This document shows, piece after piece, positions 13,596-13,946 of a stretch of DNA of 13,946 bases. The position numbers and the translations under genes were made by a program. The stretch's first letter is position 1. Each line of letters opens with the position of its first letter. The notes under the pieces are model-generated. The model was not told the DNA's origin. It searched no databases and worked only from the letters and a program-made list of their open reading frames with translations. Source of the DNA: DASXTS01 sp036505275 (GTDB lineage: Bacteria > Actinomycetota > Actinomycetes > Mycobacteriales > Pseudonocardiaceae). The stretch lies in assembly GCA_036505275.1 (NCBI GenBank), contig DASXTS010000427.1:1-13946 (forward strand), written 5' to 3'.

Positions 13596-13602
13596 GAGGG
13601 AG
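13596..13602 (+). promoter_or_regulatory. Ribosome binding site of the ABC transporter gene
   Basis: GAGGGAG lies 5 bases before ATG 13608. It fixes the start of a gene whose end is outside the window. Confidence 0.7.
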
Positions 13603-13607
13603 CACCC

Positions 13608-13946
13608 ATGACCGCAACCACCGCCGACCGGAGCCGAGCCGCGGCCAGAGCGGTCGGCGTCACCAAGGCCTACGGCACCGGCGAGACACGCGTGCTGGCG
13701 CTGGACGACATCAGCGTCACGTTCCAGGCCGGCCGCTTCACCGCGATCATGGGCCCGTCCGGCTCCGGCAAGTCGACCCTGATGCACTGCCTGGCCGGGC
13801 TGGACGAGGTGAGCCACGGCGAGGTGTACGTCGGCGAGGCCAAGGTGACCGGACTGGGCGACCGGGCGCTGACCCGGCTGCGCCGGGACAAGGTGGGCTT
13901 CATCTTCCAGCAGTTCAACCTGCTACCCACCCTGACCGCGCGGGAG
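13608..13946 (+). CDS. ABC transporter ATP-binding subunit (MacB/LolD type), 5' part
   Basis: The first 113 residues of an ABC ATPase that continues past the right edge. After a 15-residue Ala/Arg-rich lead (MTATTADRSRAAARAVGVTK) come the A-loop tyrosine in TKAYGTGE, the Walker A motif GPSGSGKST, LMHCLAGLDEVSHGEV, and the Q-loop IFQQFNLLPTLTARE. 'ALDDISVTF' and 'FIFQQFNLLPTLTA' are typical of the MacB/LolD/FtsE-like group, which pairs with FtsX-type permeases to move lipids, peptides or drugs by mechanotransmission. The signature motif, Walker B and permease lie outside the window. An FtsX-type permease gene is expected next on the plus strand. It diverges from the kinase operon across 200 bases, a common layout for peptide- or antibiotic-sensing systems that control an exporter; that regulatory link is inference. 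Confidence 0.93.
   Translation, partial: MTATTADRSRAAARAVGVTKAYGTGETRVLALDDISVTFQAGRFTAIMGPSGSGKSTLMHCLAGLDEVSHGEVYVGEAKVTGLGDRALTRLRRDKVGFIFQQFNLLPTLTARE

Overview
The window is high-GC throughout, uses GTG and TTG starts beside ATG, and encodes an Lsr2-type DNA-binding tail, HisKA_3-type histidine kinases and LuxR-type response regulators. Together these point to an actinomycete; a Micromonosporales-like genome is my guess, not something the sequence proves. No tRNA, rRNA, CRISPR array, insertion sequence or phage gene was seen. No gene-free stretch reaches 300 bases; the longest are about 130-200 bases.

Left part (1-1797, all minus strand): the 5' part of a small GNAT acetyltransferase, a broken C-terminal remnant of an adenylate kinase, a 112-residue coiled-coil protein of unknown function, and an ERCC4-type nuclease carrying an Lsr2-like DNA-binding tail. 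The last two probably form one transcription unit.

Middle-left (1798-5829, plus strand): an accessory-looking and partly decaying stretch. It holds a secreted PQQ-like beta-propeller protein broken by one frameshift, a UDP-glucose dehydrogenase pseudogene with no NAD-binding half and an internal frameshift, and an intact TIR-pentapeptide-repeat protein. The TIR gene starts with TTG and has a rare TTA leucine codon directly after its predicted catalytic glutamate. It is the best candidate here for a defence or signalling effector.

Middle-right (5835-8812): a MocR/GntR-aminotransferase regulator (plus strand) diverges from an EamA transporter gene, which is coupled by an ATGA overlap to a DUF1772 membrane protein gene. 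The 69-base gap between the divergent genes holds a clear set of GATTGG/CCAATC repeats, a likely operator. This looks like a self-contained regulator plus exporter module.

Right part (8870-13946): a doubled two-component system. A LuxR-type response regulator and a receiver-only protein lie on the plus strand. They converge on two ATGA-coupled histidine kinase genes on the minus strand. The first kinase keeps all catalytic motifs. The second has a multi-pass membrane sensor but has lost both the phospho-acceptor histidine and the ATP-binding boxes, so it is a predicted pseudokinase. A MacB/LolD-type ABC transporter ATPase diverges from the kinases and runs off the window; it is a plausible target or partner of the system.
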